Shown: positions 33,676 through 41,846 of the stretch, piece by piece | Layout of the letters: the number at the start of each line of letters is the position of its first letter | Numbering within the stretch: position 1 is the first letter of the stretch | Notes under the pieces: generated by a model | Told to the model about the DNA's origin: nothing | The model's input: the letters and a program-made list of their open reading frames with translations, nothing else | Databases searched by the model: none | Position numbers and translations under genes: made by a program | NCBI GenBank assembly: GCA_964564865.1 | Contig: CAZMDA010000012.1 | Coordinates: 4,345-68,344 of the forward strand | From: RBG-16-66-20 sp964564865 | Lineage (GTDB): Bacteria > Pseudomonadota > Gammaproteobacteria > Burkholderiales > SG8-39 | DNA length: 64,000 bases | Direction of reading: 5' to 3'

Positions 33676-34614
33676 ATGTCCAACGCACGCGAAGTGACCG
33701 TCGACGAATGGAAGCTGTTCGTGCTCGTCGCCGAGGTCGGCAACCTGACGCGGACCGCGGCGCTGCGCGATACCGCCCAGCCGGTGATCAGCCGGCAGAT
33801 CGCCCAGCTGGAGCGCAAGTGCGCGACCAAGTTGTTCGACCGCAACGGCCGGGGGGTATCGCTCACCGAGGGCGGCCGGCGCGCGCTGCCGCGGGTGAAA
33901 GCCTGGCTGCGGGAGGCCGACCAGATCCGCGCCGAGCTGCGCGCCGGGTCCACCTCCCCGGTCGGCACCGTGCGCATCGGCATGCTCGAGTCGATGGGGC
34001 CGATCCTCGCCGGCTTGCCGTTCCAGCGCATCCGGAAGGAGTTCCCCGGGATCCAGTTGCGCATGCGGGAAGCGTCGAGCGACCAACTCGCGGAGTGGGC
34101 GAAGACGGGGCAGATCGACATTGCCGTGCTGTTCCGGACCGAGCAGGACGCCGGGCCGGACGACCGGCCGGTGGCGAGAGTCCACACGGTCCTCGCCGGG
34201 CCGGCGAAGGATGCCCTTACCGCCCGGCGCACGGTCGCCTTCTCGGAGCTGGACGGGCTGCCGCTGGTGCTGCCGGTGGAAACCAACCTGCTGCGCAGGA
34301 TCCTGCAGCATGCCGCCGACCGGCGCGGCATCACGCTCAATGTCGTGATGGAATGCGACTCGCTGGCGGCGCAGAAGGAAGCGGTCGCGCAGGGCGGCGG
34401 CTACACCATTCTCGGCGCCAACGCGGTTGTCCAGGAAGTCGCCGCCGGACGCCTGCAGGCGGCACGCATCGTTTCGCCCAGCTTCCATCGCCAGATGGCG
34501 CTGTGCATCTCGCCCCACCGCCCGCCCACGCTCGCCTGCCGCGTGGTGGCCGCGCTGATCCAGAGCTCGCTGGCCAAGCTCCTCACGGACCGCATGGCCG
34601 CGCCGAAGCCCTGA
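33676..34614 (+). CDS. LysR-family transcriptional regulator
   Basis: A 312-aa LysR regulator: N-terminal helix-turn-helix (EWKLFVLVAEVGNLTRTAALRDTAQPVISRQIAQLERKCATKLFDRNGRGVSLTEGGRRAL) and a periplasmic-binding-protein-like effector domain (VGTVRIGMLESMGPILAGLPFQRI). It is divergent from hyuA across 79 bases, the classic LysR arrangement, so it most likely controls hyuAB-bug-bug-mce. No clear Shine-Dalgarno precedes ATG 33676. Its stop and that of the convergent next gene share the short palindrome AGCGGCCGCT at 34614-34623. Confidence 0.93.
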   Translation: MSNAREVTVDEWKLFVLVAEVGNLTRTAALRDTAQPVISRQIAQLERKCATKLFDRNGRGVSLTEGGRRALPRVKAWLREADQIRAELRAGSTSPVGTVRIGMLESMGPILAGLPFQRIRKEFPGIQLRMREASSDQLAEWAKTGQIDIAVLFRTEQDAGPDDRPVARVHTVLAGPAKDALTARRTVAFSELDGLPLVLPVETNLLRRILQHAADRRGITLNVVMECDSLAAQKEAVAQGGGYTILGANAVVQEVAAGRLQAARIVSPSFHRQMALCISPHRPPTLACRVVAALIQSSLAKLLTDRMAAPKP

Positions 34615-34621
34615 GCGGCCG

Positions 34622-35587
34622 CTACCAGTCCACTTCCACGCCGCGGCCGCTGGCGCGCGCCGCGCTCACGGCGGCCTCGATGGCGGCGAGGTCCTGCGCG
34701 CCGTTGCCGAGGGACTTGTAGAGGGTGAACTCGTCGCGCGAGCGCCGGCCGGGATGGCGCCCGGTCAGGACTTCGCCCAGCTCGGCTCGCACGTGCTCCG
34801 GACCGATGGCGCCCGCCTTCAGTGCGTGGACGATATCGCCCGCCTCCCCGAGGGCAGCGGCGCGGCCGTCGACGAAGAGGGACGCAGCGGCGACCGTCTC
34901 CGGAAAGAGCTCCACGTGGACCGGCTTGCTCGAGCCGACCGCGTTGACATGGCAGCCGGGCTTGATCCATTCGCGCCGGATCATGGGCTCGGGCGAAGAG
35001 GTCAGGGTGCAAAGCACGTCCGCCTGGCGCACGGCGTCCTCCAGGGAGGGCGCGAGCTCCAGCCCGGCGGCCTCCGCGAACGCCTGCGCCTTGGCCGGCG
35101 TGCGCCCCCAGACCCGCAGCCGGGCCTTGGGGAACACGGTGCGCATGGCATCGACATGGGCGCGCGCCTGCGGGCCGACGCCGACCAATGCGACCACGCG
35201 CGCGTCGGGATTGGCCAGCGTGCGCGAGGCGAGGCCGGACACCGCGGCGGTACGCAGCGCGGTGAGCGCGACCGAATCCGCGACGGCCAGCAAGCGGCCG
35301 GTGTCGCCGTCGTGCAGGAGCACCGAGCCCTGCAGCGGGTCCATGCCGAGCTTGCGGTTCGCCGGGCATACCACCATCTGCTTCAGCGCCCAGAGGCGCG
35401 GGCCGCTGCTGCGCATGGACGGCATCAGGGTCATGGAGCTGGCGCTGTCTTCGCTCGGCCGCATGCGCATGCGCAGCGGGTTGTAGTAGGCGCCGTTGGC
35501 GAGGTCGATGAAGTGGCGCTCCATCGCCGCGATGCACGTCGGCATGTCGAGCGCGGCGCGCACGTGGTCTCCGTTCAGCAGCAGCAT
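34622..35587 (-). CDS. Ornithine cyclodeaminase/mu-crystallin-family protein
   Basis: A 321-aa OCD/mu-crystallin protein: PSEDSASSMTLMPSMR, LWALKQMVVCPANRKLGMDPLQGSVLLHDGDTGRLLAVADSVALTALRTAAVSGLAS, and the nucleotide site VALVGVGPQARAHVDAM. The family includes ornithine cyclodeaminase, ketimine and pyrroline-2-carboxylate reductases and alanine dehydrogenase, so an NAD(P)-linked imine or amino-acid reaction is likely, but the exact one cannot be fixed. The ATG at 35587 (LLLNGDHVRAAL) fits the family N-terminus better than the codon 93 bases upstream. Confidence 0.9.
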   Translation of the reverse strand: MLLLNGDHVRAALDMPTCIAAMERHFIDLANGAYYNPLRMRMRPSEDSASSMTLMPSMRSSGPRLWALKQMVVCPANRKLGMDPLQGSVLLHDGDTGRLLAVADSVALTALRTAAVSGLASRTLANPDARVVALVGVGPQARAHVDAMRTVFPKARLRVWGRTPAKAQAFAEAAGLELAPSLEDAVRQADVLCTLTSSPEPMIRREWIKPGCHVNAVGSSKPVHVELFPETVAAASLFVDGRAAALGEAGDIVHALKAGAIGPEHVRAELGEVLTGRHPGRRSRDEFTLYKSLGNGAQDLAAIEAAVSAARASGRGVEVDW

Positions 35588-35644
35588 GATTTCCTGGGCT
35601 CCAGAGTATGCGCAAACGCGCGGACCGGAATCTACCCGAGTGCC

Positions 35645-35660
35645 GCGTTGCGAACAACGC
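35645..35660. repeat. Inverted repeat in the divergent OCD / metC intergenic region
   Basis: GCGTTG-CGAA-CAACGC is a perfect 6-bp inverted repeat with a 4-base centre, roughly midway in the 111-bp gap between two divergent starts. An operator for a local regulator is possible; nothing ties it to a specific protein. Confidence 0.3.
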
Positions 35661-35698
35661 ATTGATTCGCAGGACGGCATGCTGACATACTAGGCAGC

Positions 35699-36886
35699 AT
35701 GAAAAAGCGAAGCCTTTCTCCCACGCGCCTCGTGCACGGCGGTCGCGAAGTCGCGGCCGAAGGCGGCCATCCGGTCAATCCGCCCGTCGTGCGCGCGAGC
35801 ACGGCAGTGTTCGACAGCGTCTCGGCGTGGCGCGATGCGCGGGCGCGGCGGTCGCGCGACCGCATCTTCACCTATGGCGCGAAGGGCAATCCCACCGGCT
35901 ATGCGCTGGAGGATCTCGTCTGCGAGCTGGAGGGCGGCTATCGCACGCGCCTGATGCCCACCGGGCTGGCGGCGATCGCGATGGCGTTCATTTCCTACCT
36001 CAAGCCGGGCGACCACGTCCTGATCTCCGACTGCGTCTACGAGCCTGCGCGGCGCTTCGCGACCGTTGATCTGGCCCGCCTCGGCATCCGCGCGACGTTC
36101 TTCTCCGCGACCGACCCGGACATCGAGGCGAAGATCGAGCCGGCCACGCGAATGGTGTACGTGGAGACGCCCGGTTCGCTCGTCTACGAGTTGACGGACC
36201 TGCCGCGGATCGCCGAGGTCACCCGGCGCCGCGGGCTGATTCTCGTGGCGGACAACACCTGGGGTTCGGGCATGCTGTACCGCCCGCTCGCGCTGGGCGC
36301 GGACGTCTCGGTCATGGCGGCGACGAAGTACCTGTCGGGCCATTCCGACGTCATGCTGGGAACGATCACCGCGAGCAAGGACACCTGGATGGAGATGACG
36401 GATGCGGCGGACGCCTGGGGAATGACGGTCGGCGCCGATGACGCCTACCTGGTGCTGCGCGGCATGCGCACGCTTGCGACGCGGATGGACGTGCACGAGG
36501 CCAATGCCCTCGCGCTCGCCCAGTGGCTGTCCGCGCGGCCGGAGGTGGCGACGGTGTTCTGCCCCGCCCTGCCCACGCATCCCGGGCACGAGATCTGGGC
36601 GCGCGACTGCCTTGGGACCAACGGTCTTCTTTCCGTGGAGCTTCGCGCCCGCGACCAGGCGTACGCCGATCGCTTCGTGGACGCATTGGAGCTGTTCTCC
36701 CTCGGCGCGTCCTGGGGGGGATACGAGAGCCTGGTCACCGTCACCGACATGCGCCGCGCTCGCTCGGTGGACAACTGGTCCGGCCGCGGCCCGGTGGTCC
36801 GTCTGCACGCCGGGCTGGAGGACGCGGCCGACCTCGTGCAGGACCTTGAGCGCGCCTTCGAGACCGCCGAGAAGCAGCGTCCCTAG
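35699..36886 (+). CDS. metC: Cystathionine beta-lyase (MetC)-like PLP enzyme
   Basis: A 395-aa fold-type I PLP enzyme of the Cys/Met metabolism family: TRLVHGGREVAAEGGHPVNPPVVRASTAVF, YGAKGNPTGYALEDLVCELEGGYRTRLMPTGLAAIAMAF, ADNTWGSGMLYRPLALGADVSVMAATKYLSGHSDVMLG with the PLP lysine in TKYLSGHSD. SWGGYESL near the end is typical of MetC. It cleaves cystathionine to homocysteine, pyruvate and ammonia, or acts on related sulfur amino acids. It is divergent from the OCD-like gene. Confidence 0.92.
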   Translation: MKKRSLSPTRLVHGGREVAAEGGHPVNPPVVRASTAVFDSVSAWRDARARRSRDRIFTYGAKGNPTGYALEDLVCELEGGYRTRLMPTGLAAIAMAFISYLKPGDHVLISDCVYEPARRFATVDLARLGIRATFFSATDPDIEAKIEPATRMVYVETPGSLVYELTDLPRIAEVTRRRGLILVADNTWGSGMLYRPLALGADVSVMAATKYLSGHSDVMLGTITASKDTWMEMTDAADAWGMTVGADDAYLVLRGMRTLATRMDVHEANALALAQWLSARPEVATVFCPALPTHPGHEIWARDCLGTNGLLSVELRARDQAYADRFVDALELFSLGASWGGYESLVTVTDMRRARSVDNWSGRGPVVRLHAGLEDAADLVQDLERAFETAEKQRP

Positions 36887-36898
36887 CCTGGGCGGCTT

Positions 36899-37873
36899 CT
36901 ATTGGCGCGCTTCCGCCGGCGTCCGGGACCGTATGCGCCGCGAGAAGTCCGGGTCGCCCGAGTCGTCGCGCGCCCGCTCGCCGATGTCGGCCTCGCGCTC
37001 CACGTCGGCAAACGGACGCGTGTTGTCGATCAGGCCGATGCGGTGGAAGTACCGCGGCACGAACCCGGACAGCAGCAGCGACGCGGACCACGGCACGGGG
37101 CGCCCGGAGGCGCGGAGAATCCGCGCCACCTCGGTCGTGCAGTTGGCGAACAGGGTGTTGTAGAAGCGCGGCCGCTTCGCGACCGCGTTCATCTCCTCGA
37201 CGTACTGGGCGAGCAGGCGCCGCCGCGTCGCGGGCGTCGTGGCGAGCCGGTAGCGGCGCACCGTCTCCCTGCGGATGCTGGTGCGGACGCGGACGACGTC
37301 GGTCTCCCGCGCGGCGATGACGATCAGCTCGAAGGACTTCATGAAACCCGCCAGGCTCGACCAGAACTCGTCGGTCTCGCGCCGGGTCTCGATCGAGAAG
37401 GCGAGCGGCTCGGCGCCGCGGAAGACGAAGCTCACCATCAGGTGCGCGATCCGCGGGTCGTCCCAGGTCGAGGTGAACAGGTCCACCGCCTCGAGCGCGT
37501 CCAGGTCGAACACCGCATCCTCCCAGCGCGGCTCGTAGTCGCGCCGTCCGCGCCACTCGAATGCGCGCAGGTTGCGGATCGTGACGAGGTTCTCCTCGAT
37601 CTCCCCGGTCGCCTGGCGTGCGTTCTCCTCCACCCATTGGCGCCGCGGCAGCGCGCGGATGGACGCCCACCAGATGGTCCAGAGCAAGATCGCCGCGGCG
37701 AACAGCGCATACGCGGCGAGCGGCTGCTCGGGCAGCAGCCAGGCCGTCGCGGCCGCGAACGCGATCCAGCCGGCGGCCCAGACCCCGGCATGCCGCGAGC
37801 GGCTGAAGTAGAAGTATGCCGCCGCGGAATGCAGCAGGCCGAGGAGGAGGATGCCGGCGCGGGCCCAGAACAT
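36899..37873 (-). CDS. DUF4105-type membrane protein
   Basis: A 324-aa protein. The first about 75 residues form three hydrophobic helices (ARAGILLLGLLHSAAAYFYF, AGWIAFAAATAWLLP, AAYALFAAAILLWTIWW), and the rest is a soluble domain with TRRETDEFWSSLAGFMKSFELIVIA and YNTLFANCTTEVARIL. The Cys-containing NTLFANCTT and the overall order match DUF4105 (Lnb N-terminal periplasmic-type) proteins, thought to be periplasmic and peptidase-like in fold; the Cys is the probable active residue. It converges on metC 12 bases away. No function can be assigned. Confidence 0.78.
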   Translation of the reverse strand: MFWARAGILLLGLLHSAAAYFYFSRSRHAGVWAAGWIAFAAATAWLLPEQPLAAYALFAAAILLWTIWWASIRALPRRQWVEENARQATGEIEENLVTIRNLRAFEWRGRRDYEPRWEDAVFDLDALEAVDLFTSTWDDPRIAHLMVSFVFRGAEPLAFSIETRRETDEFWSSLAGFMKSFELIVIAARETDVVRVRTSIRRETVRRYRLATTPATRRRLLAQYVEEMNAVAKRPRFYNTLFANCTTEVARILRASGRPVPWSASLLLSGFVPRYFHRIGLIDNTRPFADVEREADIGERARDDSGDPDFSRRIRSRTPAEARQ

Positions 37874-37924
37874 GCCGGTAGGGTCGCCGATCGGACCTTG
37901 CGCAAGACTTCCGGAGGACCGGGA

Positions 37925-38713
37925 TCAATCCCGGTACGACGGGTCCTTAGCCTCCACCAGCCGCCGCATGGCGGCGAACACGTCCTCGCAGGTGCGCTTC
38001 TCGCCCGGGCCGGATTCGCGCACCGTCTGCGCGAACACCTCCGGCCGGATCGGCTGCAGCGGCCCCGCGGCGCTGGAGGCGATCTGCACGTCGCAGGCCC
38101 GCTGCAGCGTCCACAGCGTCATGAACGCCTCGGCCACCGAACCGCCCCACGACAACAGGCCGTGATTGCGCAGGATCACGGCGTGCTTGGGTATGGAAGA
38201 CCCGGCGATGCTCGCGAGCAGGCGCGGCTTCTCGCCTTCCTCGACCGTGATGCCCTCGAACTCGTGGTAAGCCACGCCGCCGTGCAATTGCGCGGCATAG
38301 AAGTTGGTCGGCGACAGCCCGTCCTTCAGGCAGGCCACCGCCATGCCGGTGGTGGTGTGGGTGTGCATCACGCAATGCGCATCCGCGACATGGCCGTGGA
38401 TGGCGCTGTGGATGACGAACCCGGCGCGGTTCACCGGCCACTGCGATTCGCGCACCGGGTTGCCCTCGATGTCGATCAGCACCAGGCTGGAGGCGGTGAT
38501 TTCCCTGTAGTGCAGGCCGAACGGGTTGATGAGGAACAGCTTCTCTGGCCCGGGAACCCGCAGCGTGATGTGGTTGAAGATCATCTCGGTCCAGCCGAGA
38601 TGGTTGAAGATGCGGTACGCGGCGGCGAGCTCGATGCGCGCCTCGCGTTCCGCGTCGCTGATGGGAAACTCGGCGAGCTTGCGTGCCGCGCCGCCCTGCC
38701 AGTAGATGGTCAT
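37925..38713 (-). CDS. Class II aldolase/adducin-family protein
   Basis: A 262-aa protein with the class II aldolase domain: YRIFNHLGWTEMIFNHITLRVPG, VMHTHTTTGMAVACL (metal-binding HTH) and VILRNHGLLSWGGSVAEAFMTLW (third histidine). The family covers fuculose-phosphate aldolase, ribulose-phosphate epimerases and decarboxylating or dehydrating enzymes of acid catabolism. The long form with the N-terminal ISDAEREARIELAAAYR resembles the unassigned class common in Burkholderiales rather than the sugar aldolases. It stands alone between the DUF4105 gene and a divergent small secreted protein. Confidence 0.88.
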   Translation of the reverse strand: MTIYWQGGAARKLAEFPISDAEREARIELAAAYRIFNHLGWTEMIFNHITLRVPGPEKLFLINPFGLHYREITASSLVLIDIEGNPVRESQWPVNRAGFVIHSAIHGHVADAHCVMHTHTTTGMAVACLKDGLSPTNFYAAQLHGGVAYHEFEGITVEEGEKPRLLASIAGSSIPKHAVILRNHGLLSWGGSVAEAFMTLWTLQRACDVQIASSAAGPLQPIRPEVFAQTVRESGPGEKRTCEDVFAAMRRLVEAKDPSYRD

Positions 38714-38808
38714 CGTCGTGCCGCGTCCGGAGAAACGGCTAGTGTAGCGCCGGCCGCGATGCTGCGGTGCGGATAGACGCGCAGTCGCCGCGGTCGCATG
38801 CTGCGCGC

Positions 38809-39183
38809 ATGAGATGGGTCCGATGGGTCCTCGTGGTTCCGTTTGTCGTCGCCTCCGGGCTTGCCGCCGCGGGCGCCCAGCCCCTGCAGCCCCGCGCCGG
38901 ACTGGCCCACGACCTGCGCGAATGCCGCGAGGCGGGCGACTTTATCCGCAATGCCGCGCTGTCGCGCGACAACGGCATGAGCCGCGAGGCCTTCCTCAAT
39001 CGCCTGCAGGAGGATCTGGTCGCGATCCGCGCCTTCCCGCCGGCGCTGCGCTGGTTCGTGCGCAACGTGGACGACGAGGCGTTCCTGACCGCCGAGGTGG
39101 AGGCGGTGTTCGATGCGCCGCGCGCCGCCGACCTGCACCGCCCGGACTTCATCGGGCGCTGCGTGGCGCGGCCCGCCGGCTAG
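38809..39183 (+). CDS. Small secreted protein of unknown function
   Basis: A 124-aa protein with a signal peptide (RWVRWVLVVPFVVASGLAAAGAQ) and a short helical mature part: HDLRECREAGDFIRNAALSRDNGMSREAFLNRLQEDLVAIRAFPPALRWFVRNVDDEAFLTAEVEAVFDAP. Two cysteines (REC and GRC near the end) could form a disulfide. I do not recognise a family. ATG 38809 is preferred because the signal peptide then starts at residue 1. It is followed by a 28-bp perfect palindrome before the convergent amidohydrolase gene. Confidence 0.68.
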   Translation: MRWVRWVLVVPFVVASGLAAAGAQPLQPRAGLAHDLRECREAGDFIRNAALSRDNGMSREAFLNRLQEDLVAIRAFPPALRWFVRNVDDEAFLTAEVEAVFDAPRAADLHRPDFIGRCVARPAG

Positions 39184-39197
39184 CCCTTGCAGGGCCG

Positions 39198-39225
39198 CCA
39201 AATGTGCACGATCGTGCACATTTGG
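39198..39225. repeat. 28-bp perfect palindrome between convergent genes
   Basis: Positions 39198-39225 are a perfect 28-bp palindrome; the left half is CCAAATGTGCACGA and the right half its exact complement. It sits in the 56-bp gap between the convergent ends of the small secreted protein and the amidohydrolase. As RNA it would form a strong hairpin on either strand but lacks a T-tract, so bidirectional termination is plausible but unproven. Confidence 0.7.
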
Positions 39226-39239
39226 GTTGCCCGCCCGGG

Positions 39240-40229
39240 CTAGCGAAAGTCGAAGATCCGCTCGGCGTTGCGGCCGCGCACCCGCTCGCGCGCGCCCTCG
39301 GGCAGCCGGTCCACGCGTGCCAGGCAGCCGATCGGGTCGCCGATGGTGTGCGGGTAGTCCGAGCCATACAGGACGTGGTCCGAGCCGAACACCTTCACCG
39401 CCAGCGCCAGCGCGTCGTCGGTGAACACCACCGAATCGGCGTAGATGCGGCGCGCGTGCAGGCTGGGCTTCTCCTGCGTCTTCGTGCGGCAGGCGGGAAT
39501 GTGCTCGTAGCACTGGTCCATGCGCCCGATCAGGTATGGGAGCGTGCCGCCGCCGTGGCTGGCGATGATCTTCAGCTTCTGGAAGCGGTCGAAGAAGCCG
39601 TCGTAGATCATGCGCGCCACCGCGAGCGTGGTGTCGGTGGTGAAGCCGATCGAGGCGGTGAGCTGGAATTGCTCCATCTGCATCTCCCCCACCCCCGGCG
39701 GCGCGGTGGGATGGATCAGCACCGGCAGCCTGGCCTCGTCGATCGCCTTCCAGATCTTCGCGAACGCTGGTGAGGTCAACGGCTGGCCGCCGATGTTGGC
39801 GAGCACCATCACGCCGCAGGCCCCGGCCTTGAGCGCGCGCTTGAGTTCCGCCAGCGCCAGCTTCTCGTACTGCCAGGGCAGCGAGCAGAACCACTGGATG
39901 CGGTCGGGCCGCGACTTGCGCGCCTTCGCCAGTTCGTCGTTCATCACCTGCGCCGCCTTCAGGCTCACCTTCTCGCCGCCCCAGAACACGTTCGGGCAGG
40001 TGAGCGACACCACCGCGACGTCGATGCCGACGCGATCCATGTTCCTGATGCGCAGGTCCCAGTCGAACATCTCCGGGATCGGGGTCATGAACGGCGCCCC
40101 GTCCAGGTGGATGGCGCGCAGGCCTCCGGTGACCGCCTTCAGCGTGTAGCGCGGGCGGCCGTGCTGCTCGAGCAGCCTGAGCCACGCGTTGTTGAGCATG
40201 TGGGTATGGACGTCGATGACGGGCGACAT
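39240..40229 (-). CDS. Amidohydrolase-2-family protein (ACMSD-like decarboxylase or hydrolase)
   Basis: A 329-aa metal-dependent amidohydrolase: VIDVHTHM with the HxH pair at residues 8 and 10, LIHPTAPP, KIIASHGGGTLPYLIGRMD with the third histidine, and YGSDYPHTIGD with the catalytic Asp. This is the layout of aminocarboxymuconate-semialdehyde decarboxylase, gamma-resorcylate decarboxylase and related enzymes, which act on aromatic or ring-derived acids. The substrate is unknown. AGGAGAGGT lies before ATG 40229. The gene is minus-strand with the MFS gene upstream, separated by 27 bases, so possibly co-transcribed. Confidence 0.88.
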   Translation of the reverse strand: MSPVIDVHTHMLNNAWLRLLEQHGRPRYTLKAVTGGLRAIHLDGAPFMTPIPEMFDWDLRIRNMDRVGIDVAVVSLTCPNVFWGGEKVSLKAAQVMNDELAKARKSRPDRIQWFCSLPWQYEKLALAELKRALKAGACGVMVLANIGGQPLTSPAFAKIWKAIDEARLPVLIHPTAPPGVGEMQMEQFQLTASIGFTTDTTLAVARMIYDGFFDRFQKLKIIASHGGGTLPYLIGRMDQCYEHIPACRTKTQEKPSLHARRIYADSVVFTDDALALAVKVFGSDHVLYGSDYPHTIGDPIGCLARVDRLPEGARERVRGRNAERIFDFR

Positions 40230-40256
40230 GGACCTCTCCTCGATGGACAGGGGAGA

Positions 40257-41468
40257 TTAGTGGCCTGCGCGCGGCAACGCAATGGCGGTCCTAGCCTGTT
40301 TCGCGTGGCTTTGCCGCAGCAGCGCCAGGGTTGCGAGCAACGCAATTCCGATCACCGGCAACGCCGCGAGGTTCAGTACCTGCCATCCGAAGTGGTGGTA
40401 GAGCCAGCCTGACGACAGCGACGCCACGGCGACGGTACCGAAGACCACGAAGTCATTGATCGCCTGCGCGCGCTCGCGCTCCGATTCGCGATACGCGGTC
40501 GTGAGCAGGGTCGTGCCACCGACGAACGAGAAGTTCCATCCCACTCCCAGCAGCACGAGGCCCGCGCCGAAGTGAGGTACCGTCTCGCCGGACAAGGCGA
40601 TGGCGACATGCCCGATGAGCAGGCAAAAGCCGACCGCCATCACCTGTGGCGCGCCGAACCGTGCAACCAGCGCACCGGTAAAGAAAGAGGGGGCGAACAT
40701 CGCCAGCACGTGCCATTGGATGACGCGGACCGCGTCTCCGACTGCGTAGCCGCAGCCCACCATCGCCACGGGCGTGGCCGTCATGACCAGGAGCATGACC
40801 GCGTAGCCGACCGCCGCACCCAGAACCGCGACTAAGAACGCCGGCTGCATGAACAACTCCGTGCGCGACCTTTGAGGCGCCGCCGCCACCGCAGCGATCG
40901 GTGCCGGCATGCGCAGGCCCATGAGTACCGCAACAGCGAGCAGCGCGAGACCGCCTTGCGCCAGGTAGGACCCGAGGAAGGGATGGGTTGGCTGAAGGTC
41001 GCGGGTCCAGTAGGCAAGCTGCGGGCCAAGCAGCGCGGCAATGACGCCGCCTGCTATGACCCAGGAGATCGCGCGGCTCTTGAAATCGGGCGCTGCGGCC
41101 TCGCCTGCGGCAAAACGGTAGTAGTTGGCGAACGCCTGGTAGGCGCCGAAGAGCGCGTGGCCCGCGACGAACAGCGCGAAACTGGACAGGCGTACCCCGA
41201 GCGCCGCGGTCAGCGCGGCTGCCAGGCCGATCACCGCGCCGACGAGAAAGCCGGCGCGCCGTCCGATCCGGCGCATGAGCATGGCCGCGGGAATGGCGGT
41301 CGCCACCGTGCCGAGGATCATGGCCGAAACCGGCAAGGTCGCCAGGCTGCGGTCCGGCGCGAGCATGCTGCCCACCAGCGCGGCAATCGTGATCGCCAGC
41401 ACGCTGCCGGACTGCACCAGCGTCTGGGCGCAGGCGAGCAACAGGACATTGACCTGATCAAGTCTCAT
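40257..41468 (-). CDS. Major facilitator superfamily transporter
   Basis: A 403-aa membrane protein with about 12 hydrophobic helices in two halves. MLMRRIGRRAGFLVGAVIGLAAAL carries the GRR-type loop typical of MFS proteins, and LVARFGAPQVMAVGFCLLIGHVAIAL lies in the second half, with GVGWNFSFVGGTTLL afterwards. It resembles the unassigned MFS group (UMF/YfiS-like) rather than a known exporter. It follows the DsrE gene by 21 bases on the same strand, so the fatty-acid-hydroxylase, DsrE and MFS genes likely form one operon. The substrate is unknown. Confidence 0.88.
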   Translation of the reverse strand: MRLDQVNVLLLACAQTLVQSGSVLAITIAALVGSMLAPDRSLATLPVSAMILGTVATAIPAAMLMRRIGRRAGFLVGAVIGLAAALTAALGVRLSSFALFVAGHALFGAYQAFANYYRFAAGEAAAPDFKSRAISWVIAGGVIAALLGPQLAYWTRDLQPTHPFLGSYLAQGGLALLAVAVLMGLRMPAPIAAVAAAPQRSRTELFMQPAFLVAVLGAAVGYAVMLLVMTATPVAMVGCGYAVGDAVRVIQWHVLAMFAPSFFTGALVARFGAPQVMAVGFCLLIGHVAIALSGETVPHFGAGLVLLGVGWNFSFVGGTTLLTTAYRESERERAQAINDFVVFGTVAVASLSSGWLYHHFGWQVLNLAALPVIGIALLATLALLRQSHAKQARTAIALPRAGH

Positions 41469-41489
41469 GGAAACTCCTGCCGGAATGCT

Positions 41490-41846
41490 TCAGAACACCA
41501 GAACCTTGTCCGCCTCGGCCGTCCAGCGGGCAAGCTGCTCCATGGTTCCCCGCCTCGCCCCGTCCACCAGGTCGCCTTCGGCAAGGCCTCTCGCGTCCAT
41601 GCAGGTTCCGCAGACTGCGACTTCGCCGCCACGCCGCAGCACGCCGCCCAGCATATCGGCGACGTTGTAGTAACCCTGCGGGACCTTCTGCCCGGCGCGC
41701 GCGCCAGCCGCGGCGTCTCCCAGCAGGAACACCAGGACCCGGCGATCCGGCGAGCCTTCCTTCAGCAACTCCCGCGCCAGCCGCAACGCGTTGTAGCTGC
41801 GCTCGGTGCCGTAGGGAGGGTCGTTGAGAATGAACAGGGTCTTCAT
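41490..41846 (-). CDS. DsrE-family sulfur-relay-type protein
   Basis: A 118-aa DsrE/YchN-type protein: MKTLFILNDPPYGTERSYNALRLARELL, VLVFLLGDAAAGA, and VAVCGTCMDARGLAEGDLVDGA with the conserved Cys pair (CGTC). DsrE-like proteins form small oligomers and carry persulfide sulfur on such cysteines. The ATG overlaps the stop of the upstream hydroxylase by 4 bases. With the divergent ArsR-rhodanese regulator, the operon probably responds to reactive sulfur species; that is inference. Confidence 0.9.
   Translation of the reverse strand: MKTLFILNDPPYGTERSYNALRLARELLKEGSPDRRVLVFLLGDAAAGARAGQKVPQGYYNVADMLGGVLRRGGEVAVCGTCMDARGLAEGDLVDGARRGTMEQLARWTAEADKVLVF

Noticed and set aside
31462..34518. Extension of the hyuB frame far upstream to a 1537-codon open frame
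   Set aside because: It runs antisense-free but out of phase across hyuA and antisense to the LysR gene; the residues are Arg/Gly/Ala-rich and match nothing, and hyuB has a clean family start at 31461.
39198..39225. CRISPR repeat or attachment site
   Set aside because: The element is single and fully palindromic with no repeated copies or integrase nearby.
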